A stretch of DNA of 64,000 bases from Polyodon spathula (GCF_017654505.1 NC_054541.1:42619986-42683985); one strand, 5' to 3'; positions 22,301 through 46,982 are shown, counted from the stretch's first letter. Numbers and translations are program-made. The notes: a model not told the origin generated them from the sequence alone.

Positions 22301-24555
22301 CCTTTCTAATGAATGTCCATGCAAAGCTGTTAAATTCAGGCAAGAAATTCCCAAGAGAAAGTGTTTCATTGCTCACAAGTTTTGACAAATCAAACGAAAA
22401 TGTTTAAAGGATTTTAGATATTTTGGGAATCCAACAGAATGAGATACTAAAAACCTATTTTATCAGCTAGCTTCCACGACTGTTTTGTATTTTGTAGGCA
22501 TCATATTATACATTATAAAAAACACAGCTCTCGCAACACGAAGTTGCAAAAGTTTTGCTGGAAATTTCAGGTTGTAAAGTACAACATTTTCCACCTGAAA
22601 TTGTCCTTGGTCTCAAGCCTTAAACTTTTCACTTAGTTACAAATCTTTTCTGACTACACAAACTAAGCACAATATACTAGAAAGAAAGAAAACATTTAAG
22701 TTACTCATAGTAAAGCAGAGTTTTTACTACTGCAAGAACAAAAGACACACAAGCTTAATTGAATTCAAGCTTGGGTCAATGTCTGCACACTACTGTAAAT
22801 TTGGAGCAAGGATTTACCAACTTTAAAGCCAGACAGTCACTTTGCAAGATTTTAACACACATCATAATGTCAATGTGTTGAATAAAATTACTTTAAACAA
22901 ATATTCACTGCATGACAGCAAATACAAAAACAATGCAATTAATCGCCCAATTCCAGAAGCTTTTCCTTACTTTTGTGCCCCCCAAAAACTTTTTCAGAAA
23001 AGTGTCAACAAAATCATAAAATTGTTAAGACAATTTAAAATAAACAAAGAACATGTGTTCTGACTCTCAGGTATTCATTCTGCAGTGGTAGGGTTGTCAA
23101 ATGATTGACATCACTATTTTAAGACTTTTAAAGCTATTTCTCAGTTAGGGTAGCATGCTCACCACCAAAAGATAAATGCTTACAAGCTTATGTTTTCTTA
23201 TTCTTTTAAAACATATACCGACATTACTCATTTCAATCAGAAGAATAAGGTGGGTTCATTTGACTTGGAATGATCCCACTGCAGTGTAGGCACTGTATTA
23301 AAGATAACAAGCAGATATGCTGTAATATGACACATGGTTTCACAATATTACCACTTGTTTGGAATATTTATTTGAAATTCAAAATGTTGAGGCTTAGCTA
23401 ATGCTTTAGTTTGTCTTGTAGATAATTTTAACTGTAGATACTGCAATTTAACTTTTATTACTAGAAAAGCCAAGTACTTTGTTAGTGGCAGGCAATGCTG
23501 GTTGAAAATTGGTTGCACTCCAATTTAGCTCAAAAACAATGTGTAGAACTAGATATTTGGAATACGTCTACATTTCTAAATGTAATTAAATGAATTCAGT
23601 CTTGACAAATTTGAACATAAACAATGTTAAACTCTGCCATTGTATGTTGCTAGTAGGAAGTAGTATTTGATTTAAATACAAGATATGATTGGCCTTTACT
23701 ACGACTAGTGCCAATCAGAGACAACCAGTAACGTAGACCTAGGCCTCTTTAACTACAAATCGTAATATCAATGAAAGCGAAACAGTTTTGTTTTCAGTAT
23801 TGTGATTAAAACTAGTTTGACTGTGGTACTGTAACTGGTGGTGAACAAAATGGTCATGGACAATATATCAAAGTGAAGGATAGAGTAGCAGTTTGGATGT
23901 ACTACTGCTGCTCCGTCTGACAAAATCCAGTTTGTTTACAGAACACTCCCCCCTTCACAGAAACATCAGAATTTCTTACAGCTTTAAGAAAAAAAAAAAA
24001 AAAAGGCAACAGACAACGCAAATGGCTGAATGTCTGTCAAAATTAATCAGGGAAAACACCATAACTAAGGCTTAAAATCGCAGTTAATTATCCCGTGCTC
24101 ATTCAACCAAGGTTGAGCAAAACATTGCTCATCTCAGTCATGAATGTGCGCAGTGATGCTGCCTCTGCAAGACGAGAGTCTACACACACGGCTATGAATG
24201 AACTATTTGGATACATTTTACTCCACACAATGAAGGATTCAAGAGATTTTCAATTTGATCAGACGGTTACTATATATAGATAGTAAATGCGGTTTAAACT
24301 TTGACTTTTGCCAGTGCCACATGTAAACTAATATGACCATTCAACTACTAAGGCCCAAACTTTGCACCTCGGAACTTTCGAAATATGATCTACCGTTTCT
24401 AGACACACCTAGCCTAAAATTGTATTAGGTCAACCCCCAAGATTTAATTTTGATCAATTTTACAACACCGTAGTCTGGTTTCATAACAAAAGCAATCCAT
24501 AACAATGTGATCTTATACTAGAGCGAAGTTCTCCTACCAGTTGAAAACGCCACAC

Positions 24556-24586
<31 letters not shown>

Positions 24587-24597
24587 CTTTCACTTAC

Positions 24598-24850
24598 CCT
24601 TTTGAAAAGGCTGATGATTCGGGTACAAAACGCTGTCTCAAATTATCGAGGAGTCAACATGAAGTCACTCTCTCGTCTTAAGTCACTGTATTTCCGGGGA
24701 TCAGTCCCCCTAGGCTGCGGGAAATCAAACTGAATTTCCCCGATTCGAGTGTACGGAAGGCTCGGTGTTGATTTGTGAGCGTCTCGGCCACATGTCGGTG
24801 AGTCCAGTGTGTTTACTTTCTTCCGCAGGGTGTCGCTGTGACTGTTTTGT
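24598..24850 (-). other. SCAF11: SCAF11 noncoding exon 1
   Basis: A strong donor (CAAAAGG|GTAAGTG) ends the exon at 24,598, and the sequence upstream to about 24,850 is locally richer in CpG. Spliced to the acceptor at 19,947 it would give a wholly noncoding first exon. The transcription start is not determined. Confidence 0.55.
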
Positions 24851-25000
24851 CTCTGTTTTTCTCTGTTGCGATTTTCGTTGTTCGTGAAAGAGGGTTGTAA
24901 AGAAACAACATAATGGGAAATGTAGTCCTGTGGTAAGGTGCAACAACTTAGAAGCGTCGTTTGAAACATACAACAACGGCGACCTCTGCTGTTTACATAT
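24850..25000 (-). promoter_or_regulatory. SCAF11 promoter with ZNF143-like site
   Basis: The minus strand reads ACTACATTTCCCATTATG at 24,926-24,909. This closely matches the ZNF143/STAF promoter motif (ACTACAATTCCCAGAATGC) found close to many vertebrate transcription starts. It lies 50-300 bases upstream of the proposed exon 1. Confidence 0.6.
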
Positions 25001-25261
25001 GCTATCTTTATCAAGAACATTATTTGTTCGTTTTTTAATGTATTTGTTATATAACAGACAATGTTCATACATATCGCTAATATCAATGACTCTGATGACA
25101 CTTCTTCTAATGACATTGGATGTGGCCCAATTCAACTGGATTATTCCATCAATATTCCAAGTGTACCAAAATTCAGAATGTTGAGAGCCCGAATCTCAAC
25201 GCATACCTGTCTAGAGACTCATTATGTGTTCATGCAATCTGTTGCATAATGTCATCGTAGG

Positions 25262-25325
<64 letters not shown>
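25262..25325. repeat. (TAA)n microsatellite
   Basis: About 21 uninterrupted TAA units. Similar (TAA)n tracts occur at 6,594-6,637 and 59,560-59,623. Confidence 0.95.
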
Positions 25326-25326
<1 letters not shown>

Positions 25327-25406
25327 TACACCCAGCTGAGCATAATAAGGCTGTAATTCTATCAAGGGTGTCTGGTGACATATACCAGAAGCTAGCTCGT
25401 TAATTA

Positions 25407-26720
25407 CACTATGTAACACAATTTTTGTTCCTGGGTAGTAAGTGTTATTTCCTAATTGCTTATGCCTCAAAAGTATAGAAAATGGCTATTATTCCCCACA
25501 AACTTTGCTTTTGTGACCAGGACAGTGATATTTTGAAATTGACCTATTTCCAATGAGAAAACTGTCTTTTCGTTCACACAAAGTCAGAAAAAAAACAACA
25601 TATGAATCCAAATTAACATGTATTTATACTAAAGTAATACAAAAATGACTACAAAAGATTTAGAAGTGAGTAGTTTTTCGGGATTTACGATTATACTGTA
25701 AATCACTTTCACGAACCAGCCCCCAAATGTAGTCTCCCATCATGTTCTCGTTATACTGTCCTTGGTAGCAGCATTCAAAGTCCAGTATATCCTGGTGGAA
25801 GCACTCGCCTTGCTCCTCCGAGTACGCTCCCATGTTCTCCTTGAATTTATCAAGATGAGCATCAAGGATATAGACTTTGAGGGACATCCTACAGCCCATT
25901 GTGCCGTAGTTCTTCACCAGAGTCTCAACCAGCTCCACATAGTTTTCAGCCTTGTGATTGCCCAGGAAGCCCCGAACCACTGCGACAAAGCTGTTCCAAG
26001 CCGCTTTCTCCTTACTAGTGAGCTTCTTGGGGAATTCATTGCACTTCAGGATCTTCTTTATCTGTGGTCCGACAGAGACACCGGCTTTGACCTTTGCCAC
26101 AGACAGCTTAGGGAAGAAGTCTTGAAGGTACTTGAAGGCTGCCGACTCCTTATCTAGAGCTCTGACAAATTGTTTCATAAAGCCCAATTTGATGTGCAGT
26201 GGTGGCATCAGCACCTTCCGGGGGTTCACCAGTGGCTCCCACTTGACGTTGTTCCTCCCCACAGAGAAATCGGTCCGCTGTGGCCAGTCCAGCCTGTGGT
26301 AGTGCGCCTTGGTGTCCCTGCTGTCCCAAAGGCAAAGATAGCAGGGAAACTTGATAAAACCGCCTTGGCGACCCATCAGGAATGCCACCATTGCAGCCTC
26401 TTGATGCCATCTCAATAAAATGCAGATATGTATCCACTTAGGCAGCTGGAACTAAACTGAACTGGTGGGCTTAAGGCCCCTGTATTTATACTACTATTTA
26501 TATTACTGGAAAGTTCTAGAAAGTTCTAGAAGTTACTCCAAGTTTACTCAGCACTGAATCTATCTGGAATGTTCTGGAAAGTAGATACATTTCAAAATAT
26601 CACTGTCCTGGTCACAAAAGCAAAGTCTGTGGGGAATAATAGCCATTTTCTATACTTCTGAGGCATAAGCAATTAGGAAATAACACTTACTACCCAGGAA
26701 CTAAAAATTGTTACATGGTG
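25407..26720 (-). mobile_element. compact DNA transposon with ~140 bp TIRs (CACTA-like)
   Basis: The two ends are inverted copies of each other for about 140 bases with roughly 95% identity: CACTATGTAACACAATTTTT on the left, CACCATGTAACAATTTTTAG on the reversed right. They are flanked by TTA on both sides (25,404-25,406; 26,721-26,723). CAC(T/C)A ends with a 3 bp duplication fit the CACTA/EnSpm or Chapaev group; this assignment is inference. One ORF lies inside on the minus strand. The close match of the ends and the open frame suggest a recent insertion. The size (1,314 bp) is small for an autonomous element. Confidence 0.82.
25660..26415 (-). CDS. transposon-borne ORF, probable transposase C-terminal part
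   Basis: An open frame of about 250 codons fills most of the compact transposon. It opens at TTG (26,415); the first ATG is eight codons further in. Visible blocks: FPCYLCLWDSR (Cys pair), PLHIKLGFMKQFVRAL, GNHKAENYVELVE, YILDAHLDKF, EEQGECFHQDI and DYIWGLVRES. From memory, proteins of this family are annotated in large numbers as uncharacterised in insects, cnidarians and fish, which fits a transposable element product. Acidic residues in the LDAHLD and GECFHQD blocks could be the C-terminal catalytic acids of a DDE-type nuclease, but that is inference. An AG just before the frame (GCATTTTATTGAG) could be a splice acceptor, or the N-terminal half may have been deleted. Confidence 0.7.
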   Translation of the reverse strand: MRWHQEAAMVAFLMGRQGGFIKFPCYLCLWDSRDTKAHYHRLDWPQRTDFSVGRNNVKWEPLVNPRKVLMPPLHIKLGFMKQFVRALDKESAAFKYLQDFFPKLSVAKVKAGVSVGPQIKKILKCNEFPKKLTSKEKAAWNSFVAVVRGFLGNHKAENYVELVETLVKNYGTMGCRMSLKVYILDAHLDKFKENMGAYSEEQGECFHQDILDFECCYQGQYNENMMGDYIWGLVRESDLQYNRKSRKTTHF

Positions 26721-29700
26721 TTATCAATGTCACTAGAAACCCGCTTATTAATGCAGCCACATGTGCCAATAAATTATTATGCAAATGCATCTGCCAAAAA
26801 AAGTGACTCCAAATAAGCATATTAATTTGGATTCCCCTATCCAAGCGCATCACAAAACAAGTCATAGTTCCATTGGTCAGGTCACAGTGCATGAGCTACT
26901 TGCTATAATTATAAACCATGAGGCTTACTCCGGCCAAAACATTGCCACATGGCATTCTACAATAGCTCAAAGAATTTCAGAAGTGCTGGCAATCATGCAA
27001 AGTACAGCTATGCATACCAATTGTTCGCATGAGCATTAACATGAACCAGGATAACACACTGCCAGACAAACAGCACGTGCCAATATTCAATGTGCTCCCA
27101 TTCCTGAGCTGCAGTGAGCTAAATAACGGCTGCTGTGATCTGGCCTAGAGCTCAGCTATATAATCCAAAATGAAAAGATCCTGCTGTGGGCATTCATTCA
27201 GAAGGACAGCCCTTACCTCAATCTCAGTTAGGGTATTACATAGTCTAAGGCAGCTGAACTGAACCTGATGTGAAATAAGAGTGTATCTTTAAACTCTATA
27301 CTGTAACAAGTTTTTTCTGGCCAAGGGCAAAAATCATTTTTATGTATAAACTGTTTTCACAAGCTTGTTCTTTGTCAAGTTTTTGCATTTTATTTGACTG
27401 GAGGTTATTATTACAGGAGTGTAAATTTGTAAGTAGCGACCCTCTTATACACCCCTCCACCCCATACATTCAAAACACTGACATTCCTTACAGTAGAATC
27501 CTGTTTTTACAGGAATTCCTATTAAACTTGAGGTTGGCAAACTGCTGACTTTTTGATAGTATATTAATGTAAGAATTTGCTGATAATCTTTTTTGTAATT
27601 ATTTTTATTTGAAAAGTAAGTACATTAAAGTATTACTCAATTGCTTCTTATATTTCCATTATTGCTTTATGGTGCTTGCAATCAGTCTGAGTGTCATATT
27701 TTTGGGACTTATTATTTCAGTGTTACATATGTAACTGCAGTATCTGATGCAGGCATATAAAAACAATTTATAAAATGTTTACCCTGTGCACAAGGGCATT
27801 GTCCTTCAATAAGAATGCTATGTCCAAATTCTACAGAATGAATCAACTGTGAGACCTTAATGACAGTGGCTTACAAGCACGTGGATGGACACACACACAC
27901 ACACACACATACACACACAGACTTAGAAGCACAGCAGCATATATTTAAGGTATAGTTGCTTTAGTCAGTGCTAATTCAGACCCATGGGGTTTACTCACTT
28001 ACTGAAGGTCCCTTGTACAACACATGCTTTAGTTCACATGCAAACAAATAAGACAATTCAAGTTCATCCTTATTAATTACTGATAAAAAATATAATAAAC
28101 TTAACAAGAACAAGACTGTTTAAAAAATAGTAACTGCAATGCACATTTTTATAGCTGTTTAATTCTAACATGGCAGACTATTTGCAATCAAAATAAACTA
28201 GCAACATGTGAAGGAATTTGAACAGAACTTTTATATATATGGGCAAGGATACCTACAGTAGTGGACCTTTAGCTTGTTACATGACATACAAACCTAAAGT
28301 TTCACAGACCCGAATAGCACAAATCCTGGACCTGCAAATAATACCTAGGTAAGGTAGATTAGTGTTACTTGGGTCAACCACCCCAACAAATCACAGCAAA
28401 ACCCTCCAATTATATTTCTGTCCTGGCAAATATTGAGTTTTGCCACAGGAATCCAATGTGGAAAGTAGATTCTGAATATTGACAAACCAGCGTGAACTTT
28501 GCCTGAAAAGTGCTTCAGATTGCACTACTTCTACCATACTTGGAACTACTGTACCATAAAGGTATGATCATGGTTATTTTAACCTCTTTGGATTTAACTT
28601 GCTTTGAATTTTGCTCAATTAATAGTTATTTGTTCTAGTAGGTTTTGGTGAGTGTCTACTGATTGCATCATGCTGAAACTGCAAACGCTTTCTTCCTGCA
28701 CATGTCTAGGGTTCAAGTAGGGTAGAGTCAATGCTACAGTAAAGGGGCTATATCAGTATCTCCAGCTAGGAATAGAAGTGGCACATTAGTTGTGTCAATA
28801 CCATATGACGTGCTTTAGGTCACTATGATGTTATAGCATGTCATCTGCCATCTGATAGAAACTGCCAGTACTGCAGGGCCTATTTAATCAAAACTGGTCA
28901 AGTAGTTCCCAGGATATGTACCCTCCAATACCCCAGGCAGTGAGGTGTCAGTACCATGAAAAAGTAGGTAACTGTGACATACATAGACAAGACAAAAGAA
29001 ACATGTTCAGTTGTGACTACATGTAATCACCACCCTCATATGCATTCAGTAATATGTCAAAGCTGCAGAGGGTGATAGTAATTGTTAGGGTTGGCTGGTG
29101 TTCCAAGACACTGACATTCCTGATTGTTCATGAGGCGCTGTCTTAAAAGTGCTGAGTCCCTATCCTAGAGAACAGCCTCAGTAGCAGGGATTAGAGTCAC
29201 ATCCTTTCAGAACAACTTGCAAATTTGTCACATTGAATCAGTGAAAACCTTGCTGTCCAACGTGGTCCTAGTGACATTGAAGAAAAATAAGTGCTAAACA
29301 AAGACATCTACCATTTAAAAATGAAATTGATTTGTTTTTTTTAAATTGATGTGTTTTTTTTTTTTTAATAAGTTGTCAATTGAGAGCTTATGTTTAATAG
29401 TAGCGCTAATATATTGTGCAGTGAAAGACTAGTAGCTTGCACAGAAGTGTCAATGCCCTGTTTTACCACATGATGGTGCTATTTGTTTGGGGGAAAACCA
29501 AGTCACAGGAAAAAAACAAAACAAAACAAAAAAAACATCAGCCATTTTCCTGAACACTGCATGCCAGAAAGTGAGCTGAAGTACAGGTATAAGGTTTCAG
29601 TACCAAAGTAGCTGCAGTGTAACTCTATAACCTAAATGCAGAGAAACAAACTGTACACCGTAACATATTGGCACATATAAGGTCAAATAATTCAAATGAT

Positions 29701-31659
29701 ACCTTGGAATGAGCAAAAAATGTGTGTGAATGGGACAGTTTACATACAGGTTAGAGTTTTAGACATTTAAAATATAACACAGTACAGCACAGTTTAACTT
29801 CTATACGCTAGTTTTCCACTTACAGACTGCAACAATTATTTAATAGGATAAAACAAACAAACAAACAAATAAAACATTAGGTACCAGTATATTAAATTAT
29901 GCGTGCATACATAATCCTTAGTAAAATGACCTCTCTTTCTTTTACAAAGCATTGGTGCAAACAGTGTATTGAAGCATATGATTATTGATTCAAGGCCAAA
30001 GGATCTGTATTCTTATTTAGACTGGAATATTTGTAATTGAACAAAGGGTCACTACTGAAACAGCTGTCTTTGTGCTGGTAGTGATTCAACTTAATTTGAA
30101 TGTTTTGGGGAGACACTTTCATAAGGTACTTACAGCCCTATTCAGAAACAAATCTGGCATTTTAGTGCTCACTTAAGGATGGCAAGTTGATGGCATTTAC
30201 ACTGACTTAATTTAATTAGATAAAACAATGACTGCTCACACCTTTATTCATTTATTATTTTACCTTTTAAAACAGCAAGATTAAAAACCCAAATTTAGAG
30301 TTCTGGCATTCAGTTGACTGATTCAGAGTTGCTATAATGAGAGTTAGACTTTTAGCCAAATTTGCAATGAGTTTTTGTGAGAATCCAAAATGCGTACTGA
30401 TGTTGGATGAAAACAAAAAATGGAATATGGCCTGTTTTCCCTTAATCAGCTTTTCATGAATCTTATGAAATGCTTTAGTTATTAAAAAGGTTCACACAAG
30501 AGAACACCCAGACCTAGGGCAGCATCACATGCAGCTAAACACTGAAAACACATTAAAGCACAATCAATGAGAATGATCTACTTCTCCTAAGTGATGTGTG
30601 TAACACACAATGATGCACTGTACAACTCAATAGCCAGCTGTACAGCACAACTCAAACCTGGCTCTAACACTGCACTATTAATGACATCAGGCCATTAATA
30701 GTGCAGTGTTTTGCTATATAGTACAACAGCACTATTATTTGATGGCTCTGTGTGCTATTCAAGTGGGTTCTACCAAGCCCTGGAAAAAGCATCATAAAAT
30801 GGATTTGTATGCAACAGCAACACAGGGAAAATTAGAGGGCACATAAACAAGATACAAAATCCAAAACATTATTAATTTGCATAGTTAAAACAATTAGGTT
30901 CTATGAAAACATGGGCAGCATTGTTTAAAAAGCAGAGGTCTGTTTTTAACTCTGCCAAATGTTTTCAGGGTAATCCCTAACTAATCTTGACATCTTGATC
31001 CCATGAGTAGTGTATCCTGAAAATTGAGGCAATTTTAAAAAAAAAACCTGGCAACATTAAGTGGGCAGTGACACTAAACCTTCCTGTCACTGAATTAGCG
31101 ACGGACAATTTTGTGTTTAGTGACAGTGAAAGGGCTATTAACCAAGGCTTTGAAATCCAAGCAGCGTTTTAACTTGTAGATCTGTTGTTTCTTTTCTATT
31201 TTTTTATACTTCATTTTTTTTTCAAAGCAAAAAACAAACAACAAAGTACAAGGAAACCTAATTAAAGACAGCTGCACATAATCAAACTATTTATTTTTAT
31301 TTTTTTATTTCCATACAATAATTATATTTACAGAGTTGAAATAGGAACTATTACCAAATTACAAGGCTTTGTTGAAGTTATTACAATTCATTTGGTAAAA
31401 TGTAAACTAGTTATGGCACATTTTCAGCCATTAACTTTTAACGACACCCCACAAAAATTCTAATTTAAAAAAGCTATTTACATCATTGAAAAACCCCACT
31501 GATTGTTGAATTTACCCATTCATGTCAATATATTAAAAGTAATGTTTGGTATCACAAGATAAATTGATTGATAAATCCCAAATGCCTAAGTATTACAATA
31601 CACTGTGACACTACATACATACACTATATATATAAAGAGCCCTGCCTGTAAATAAAGTG

Positions 31660-32078
31660 TGGGTGTTTGTACGTGTTTTGGTCGTGGATGGCAGGGATGG
31701 GGTTAATTCCTGTCCCTGCCAAATACATGTGAGAATATGGCTGTTCCCAAACTGGATAATTGGTGGTATTGGGAACAGCCGCATACTATAAAAAAAAAGC
31801 TCCAGGGAGAGACTACCGGAGAGCTGGGAAAGGTTCTGTGTTTATACTTCAAGAGTATAGATGTTTGATACTGGTAAACACCTTAGATGTCCAGTTTATT
31901 ACTTTAAAATTTGACAAAGGTTAGTTAGATAGGTTTTTGTTTTGTTAATTTTGCTTTATGTTTAAAATATGCATGCAGGCCTGCCCTGTTTAAAAAAAAC
32001 CTATCTGTGCTTTTGGAGTGCTGTTCCTTTCACAGAAGAAGCCAAGTGTAGAAGGTCCTGCATGTGCACCCTGGTTTG

Positions 32079-32080
<2 letters not shown>
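31660..32080 (+). repeat. LTR-like block with two strong hairpins
   Basis: Two inverted repeats lie in series: GGCAGGGA/TCCCTGCC (31,690-31,720) and the perfect 12 bp stem GGCTGTTCCCAA/TTGGGAACAGCC (31,739-31,780). A TATAAA-like box and a stretch resembling the middle of the block at 55.44-56.32 kb follow (GGTAAACA... GCATGC... CCTGCCCTGTTT ... AGGTCCTGCA). I take both to be related solo-LTR-like repeats; no internal retroelement genes are present. Confidence 0.35.
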
Positions 32081-32117
<37 letters not shown>

Positions 32118-32639
32118 GTAATCAAATTAACTATTTTGTTATTACTGTATTGCAGTAATTGCACACTATTGACAATAACCGGTAAAACACTCCATTAAAA
32201 GGCATATATATGCAGTATTATCTGTAATCCTTAAACACAATTTGTTATAATTATGTTTAATAAGATTGAATGCAAGAACGCAAAAGCATTAGTTACACAC
32301 TCTGCGGTACACTTGATAACCATCTAGTAGCAGCGTGACCCCAGACTGAGTGGAGCCAAGCTCTGTAGGATTTTGACCAACTGGACCAAAGTTTTGATAA
32401 GGATGCCTTACTTTCTATAGGTTTCCTGCTACAGGGACTAGGGGCAGAACTAGGGCTATTTAACCCTGGGAAATGTGAATGAAAAGTTGTACTGAGCTCG
32501 ATGCCCAGACCCAGGGTTCTTTTTCATTCCTGTATTGAAAATTGTTATTTTGTGTACCTTTTACTATTTCAATAAAGCATTTTAAAACCAAACATGACAA
32601 AGAGCTTTCCATTAAACGCAAGCATGCAAAGCAGAGTTC

Positions 32640-33050
32640 TACAATCCAGCGTTCTGAGTCAGAGATGGACCGGTAGCAGTGGATCCAGTGTGTAAGCAGC
32701 CAGTGATTCCTGAGTCAGCGCTGCTAAAGGCTGCGACGCGTCTCAGCAGCAGTGGATCCAGCATAGAACCCGAGTGAGCAGCCAGCGATTCAGTCAGAGA
32801 CGGAGCGGCAGTGTGTCCCGAGTTAGAACGGTGCCGGTGCGGTTCTCATTAGCAATACAACACAATAAACAGCACATCCAGCGTGTAAGCAGAGTGAGCA
32901 GCCAGTGACTCCTGAGTCAGAGACAGAACAGGCGGCAACGCAACTCAGTAGCACAGATCCAGAGTATGAGCGGTAAGGCAGTAATTCCCGAGTCAGAGAT
33001 GGAACGGCACTGGTGGGGTTCTCATCAGCAACAACACACAATAAAATAAT
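32640..33050. repeat. degenerate tandem repeat
   Basis: Variants of GAGCAGCCAGTGATTCCTGA, GTCAGAGA(C/T)GGA(A/G)CGG, CAGTGGATCCAG and GGTTCTCAT(T/C)AGCAA recur. The longer module starting TCCCGAGT at about 32,816 recurs at about 32,986, a spacing near 170 bases. It lies 0.3-0.7 kb beyond the SLC38A1 stop codon, so it may be transcribed. Confidence 0.65.
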
Positions 33051-33080
33051 ATAGCTAAATACACCACATCCCTCAAAGAC

Positions 33081-33131
<51 letters not shown>

Positions 33132-33353
33132 TATATATATATATATATATAAGATATATATTAATGTACTTTAGAATATAAGCATTCTTTATAACTAGTG
33201 ACCTGAGATACCAGTGATGCCAAAAAAACACTGATACTGATTCTTTGTATTAACTTGGGTTTTCTCAGTCCTGATTTCAACCACTGCAGACCCCTTTTAT
33301 TCAATATTATTCCCTTTTTTGTTAAAGGATGTTTTCATGGGAGATCTGTGAGA

Positions 33354-45511
<12,158 letters not shown>

Positions 45512-45684
45512 TGTTGTCAAAGTGTCCAGTGGTTCCTTTGTATTAATCCTTTCCTGTAGGCTGTTCCCCACGTGTTGTTCCAAGCAGCAGAAACACAGAC
45601 TATGTTTATTGACATAGTTTAACGTGATACATTTGCGTCATAAACTTACTTAAAGACATCTTAATGTTTTGTTAATTACACACA

Positions 45685-45687
<3 letters not shown>

Positions 45688-45750
<63 letters not shown>

Positions 45751-45752
45751 AG
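45688..45752. repeat. (TA)n microsatellite
   Basis: A long TA tract just upstream of the SLC38A1 start-codon exon. Similar TA-rich tracts lie at 10,779-10,945, 11,349-11,410 and 33,082-33,150. Confidence 0.95.
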
Positions 45753-46288
45753 TCGTACTTAATTATAACATATTTTGTTTTACCTTAAATTAAGTCCTGC
45801 ATAATAGTGCTTTTTAAAACAAAAATACGATGATTACATTTCAGTGGGTGACGTTAACATTGAATTAAACCTTTTTTTTTTTTTTTGCTTTGAAATCTTA
45901 ACTTAAAAATCAACAAAGTAGCACATTGCTGCATTTAAAATCCGCAAACAACAAAAAATGTAGTTGGCACCAGAAAAGGCGATGTAGTTTTTACTTGTTT
46001 TTTAAATTTATTTTATTAGATAAAACAGTGATATGCATATTCCGCAGGGTAGAGTACCATCTAGAATTTCATAAATACACATGGAATTGAAACTTTTCTA
46101 GCGGTAGTTAAAAATGCTCCAGTAGCTACAGGCTATTGGCTACGTTCATTATCTTGGCAAATAACAAAAGATACACATTATAAACACAATAAATGTATAA
46201 CGAAAAAATAAAACAAAACAAAAAAACCCCAACACACACTGACACACACACACACACACAAAATAAAATAAATAAATAAATAACTCAC

Positions 46289-46330
46289 CTTGTATTGGTT
46301 GTAGAATTGAACCAGCTAAATGTACCAAGT
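46289..46330 (-). other. SLC38A1: possible SLC38A1 5' UTR exon donor
   Basis: The minus strand carries a good donor (ACAAG|GTGAGT) near 46,289, between the promoter-like block at 46.6 kb and the coding exon at 45.5 kb. A plausible acceptor (GGGGAACAG) lies near 45,560. The poly-T run at 46,336-46,372 would fall inside this exon as a poly-A run. Confidence 0.3.
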
Positions 46331-46334
46331 GTGT

Positions 46335-46375
<41 letters not shown>

Positions 46376-46599
46376 GTTTTACAGGGCTTGTGAAGTTGGA
46401 CAGATGTTTGTCGTAATCGGAGTGACTTTTACATTTATCAAAACAAAGGCAACGATTTTAGACAGTGTAACTTTTAAAATAAATTTACAATTTCTCGTTT
46501 TTAACGAAATACATGCTGTAAGAATAATATCGAAGTAATGAGCGGGTGAAAACCACAGACCTTGTGATGTGACTACTTCCTTGAATGAACAAGTAAGGA

Positions 46600-46660
46600 G
46601 TAGAGAGGAATGACTTGCATCAGCCAAATATGGGGCGGAGTTGACAATTCATTGGCGCGC
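46600..46660 (-). promoter_or_regulatory. promoter-like block upstream of SLC38A1
   Basis: On the minus strand, within 32 bases: a CCAAT box (46,655-46,651), a CTCCGCCCC GC box (46,640-46,632) and CCATATTTGG (46,633-46,624), which is a perfect CArG/serum-response element core. It lies about 1.1 kb upstream of the SLC38A1 start codon in the right orientation. Confidence 0.5.
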
Positions 46661-46982
46661 CTTAACACTACTACATTTTTAGTTTTGAACGGCATGAAGT
46701 TACCAATCTAAATCTAAAGAACAATACACCTGTGAAAACACTTAGTTGCTCATTTAATTACATGAAGCAAATTGAGTAAAATCCTTTGTGCAATCAGAAG
46801 ATACTGTACAGCATATAATAGCTTATCACCTATTGCTGATCATCTTTAAATTGGCAATTGATTGAAAGAGCAAAACTTTTTAATCTGACATACAATCAGT
46901 CAATCATTTTAAAAAGCAGATACATAATTTGAAACTTCTGAAAATTCCCAGCAATAACCAGTACTGCTCCGTTTCAATTCGA

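Larger units (their letters stand above)
26724..33353 (-). other. SLC38A1: ORF-poor tract, probable long SLC38A1 3' UTR plus spacer
   Basis: No credible coding exon lies here. From the SLC38A1 stop codon downward (33,353 towards 27,500) the DNA is AT-rich, with reversed AATAAA signals near 31,288-31,312 and 30,245-30,260. SLC38A1 in mammals has a 3' UTR of several kilobases, so part of this tract is likely transcribed. Inside are (CA)n at 27,893-27,910 and 32,081-32,115, an LTR-like block at 31.6-32.1 kb, a degenerate tandem repeat at 32.64-33.05 kb and (TA)n at 33,082-33,150. Confidence 0.4.
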
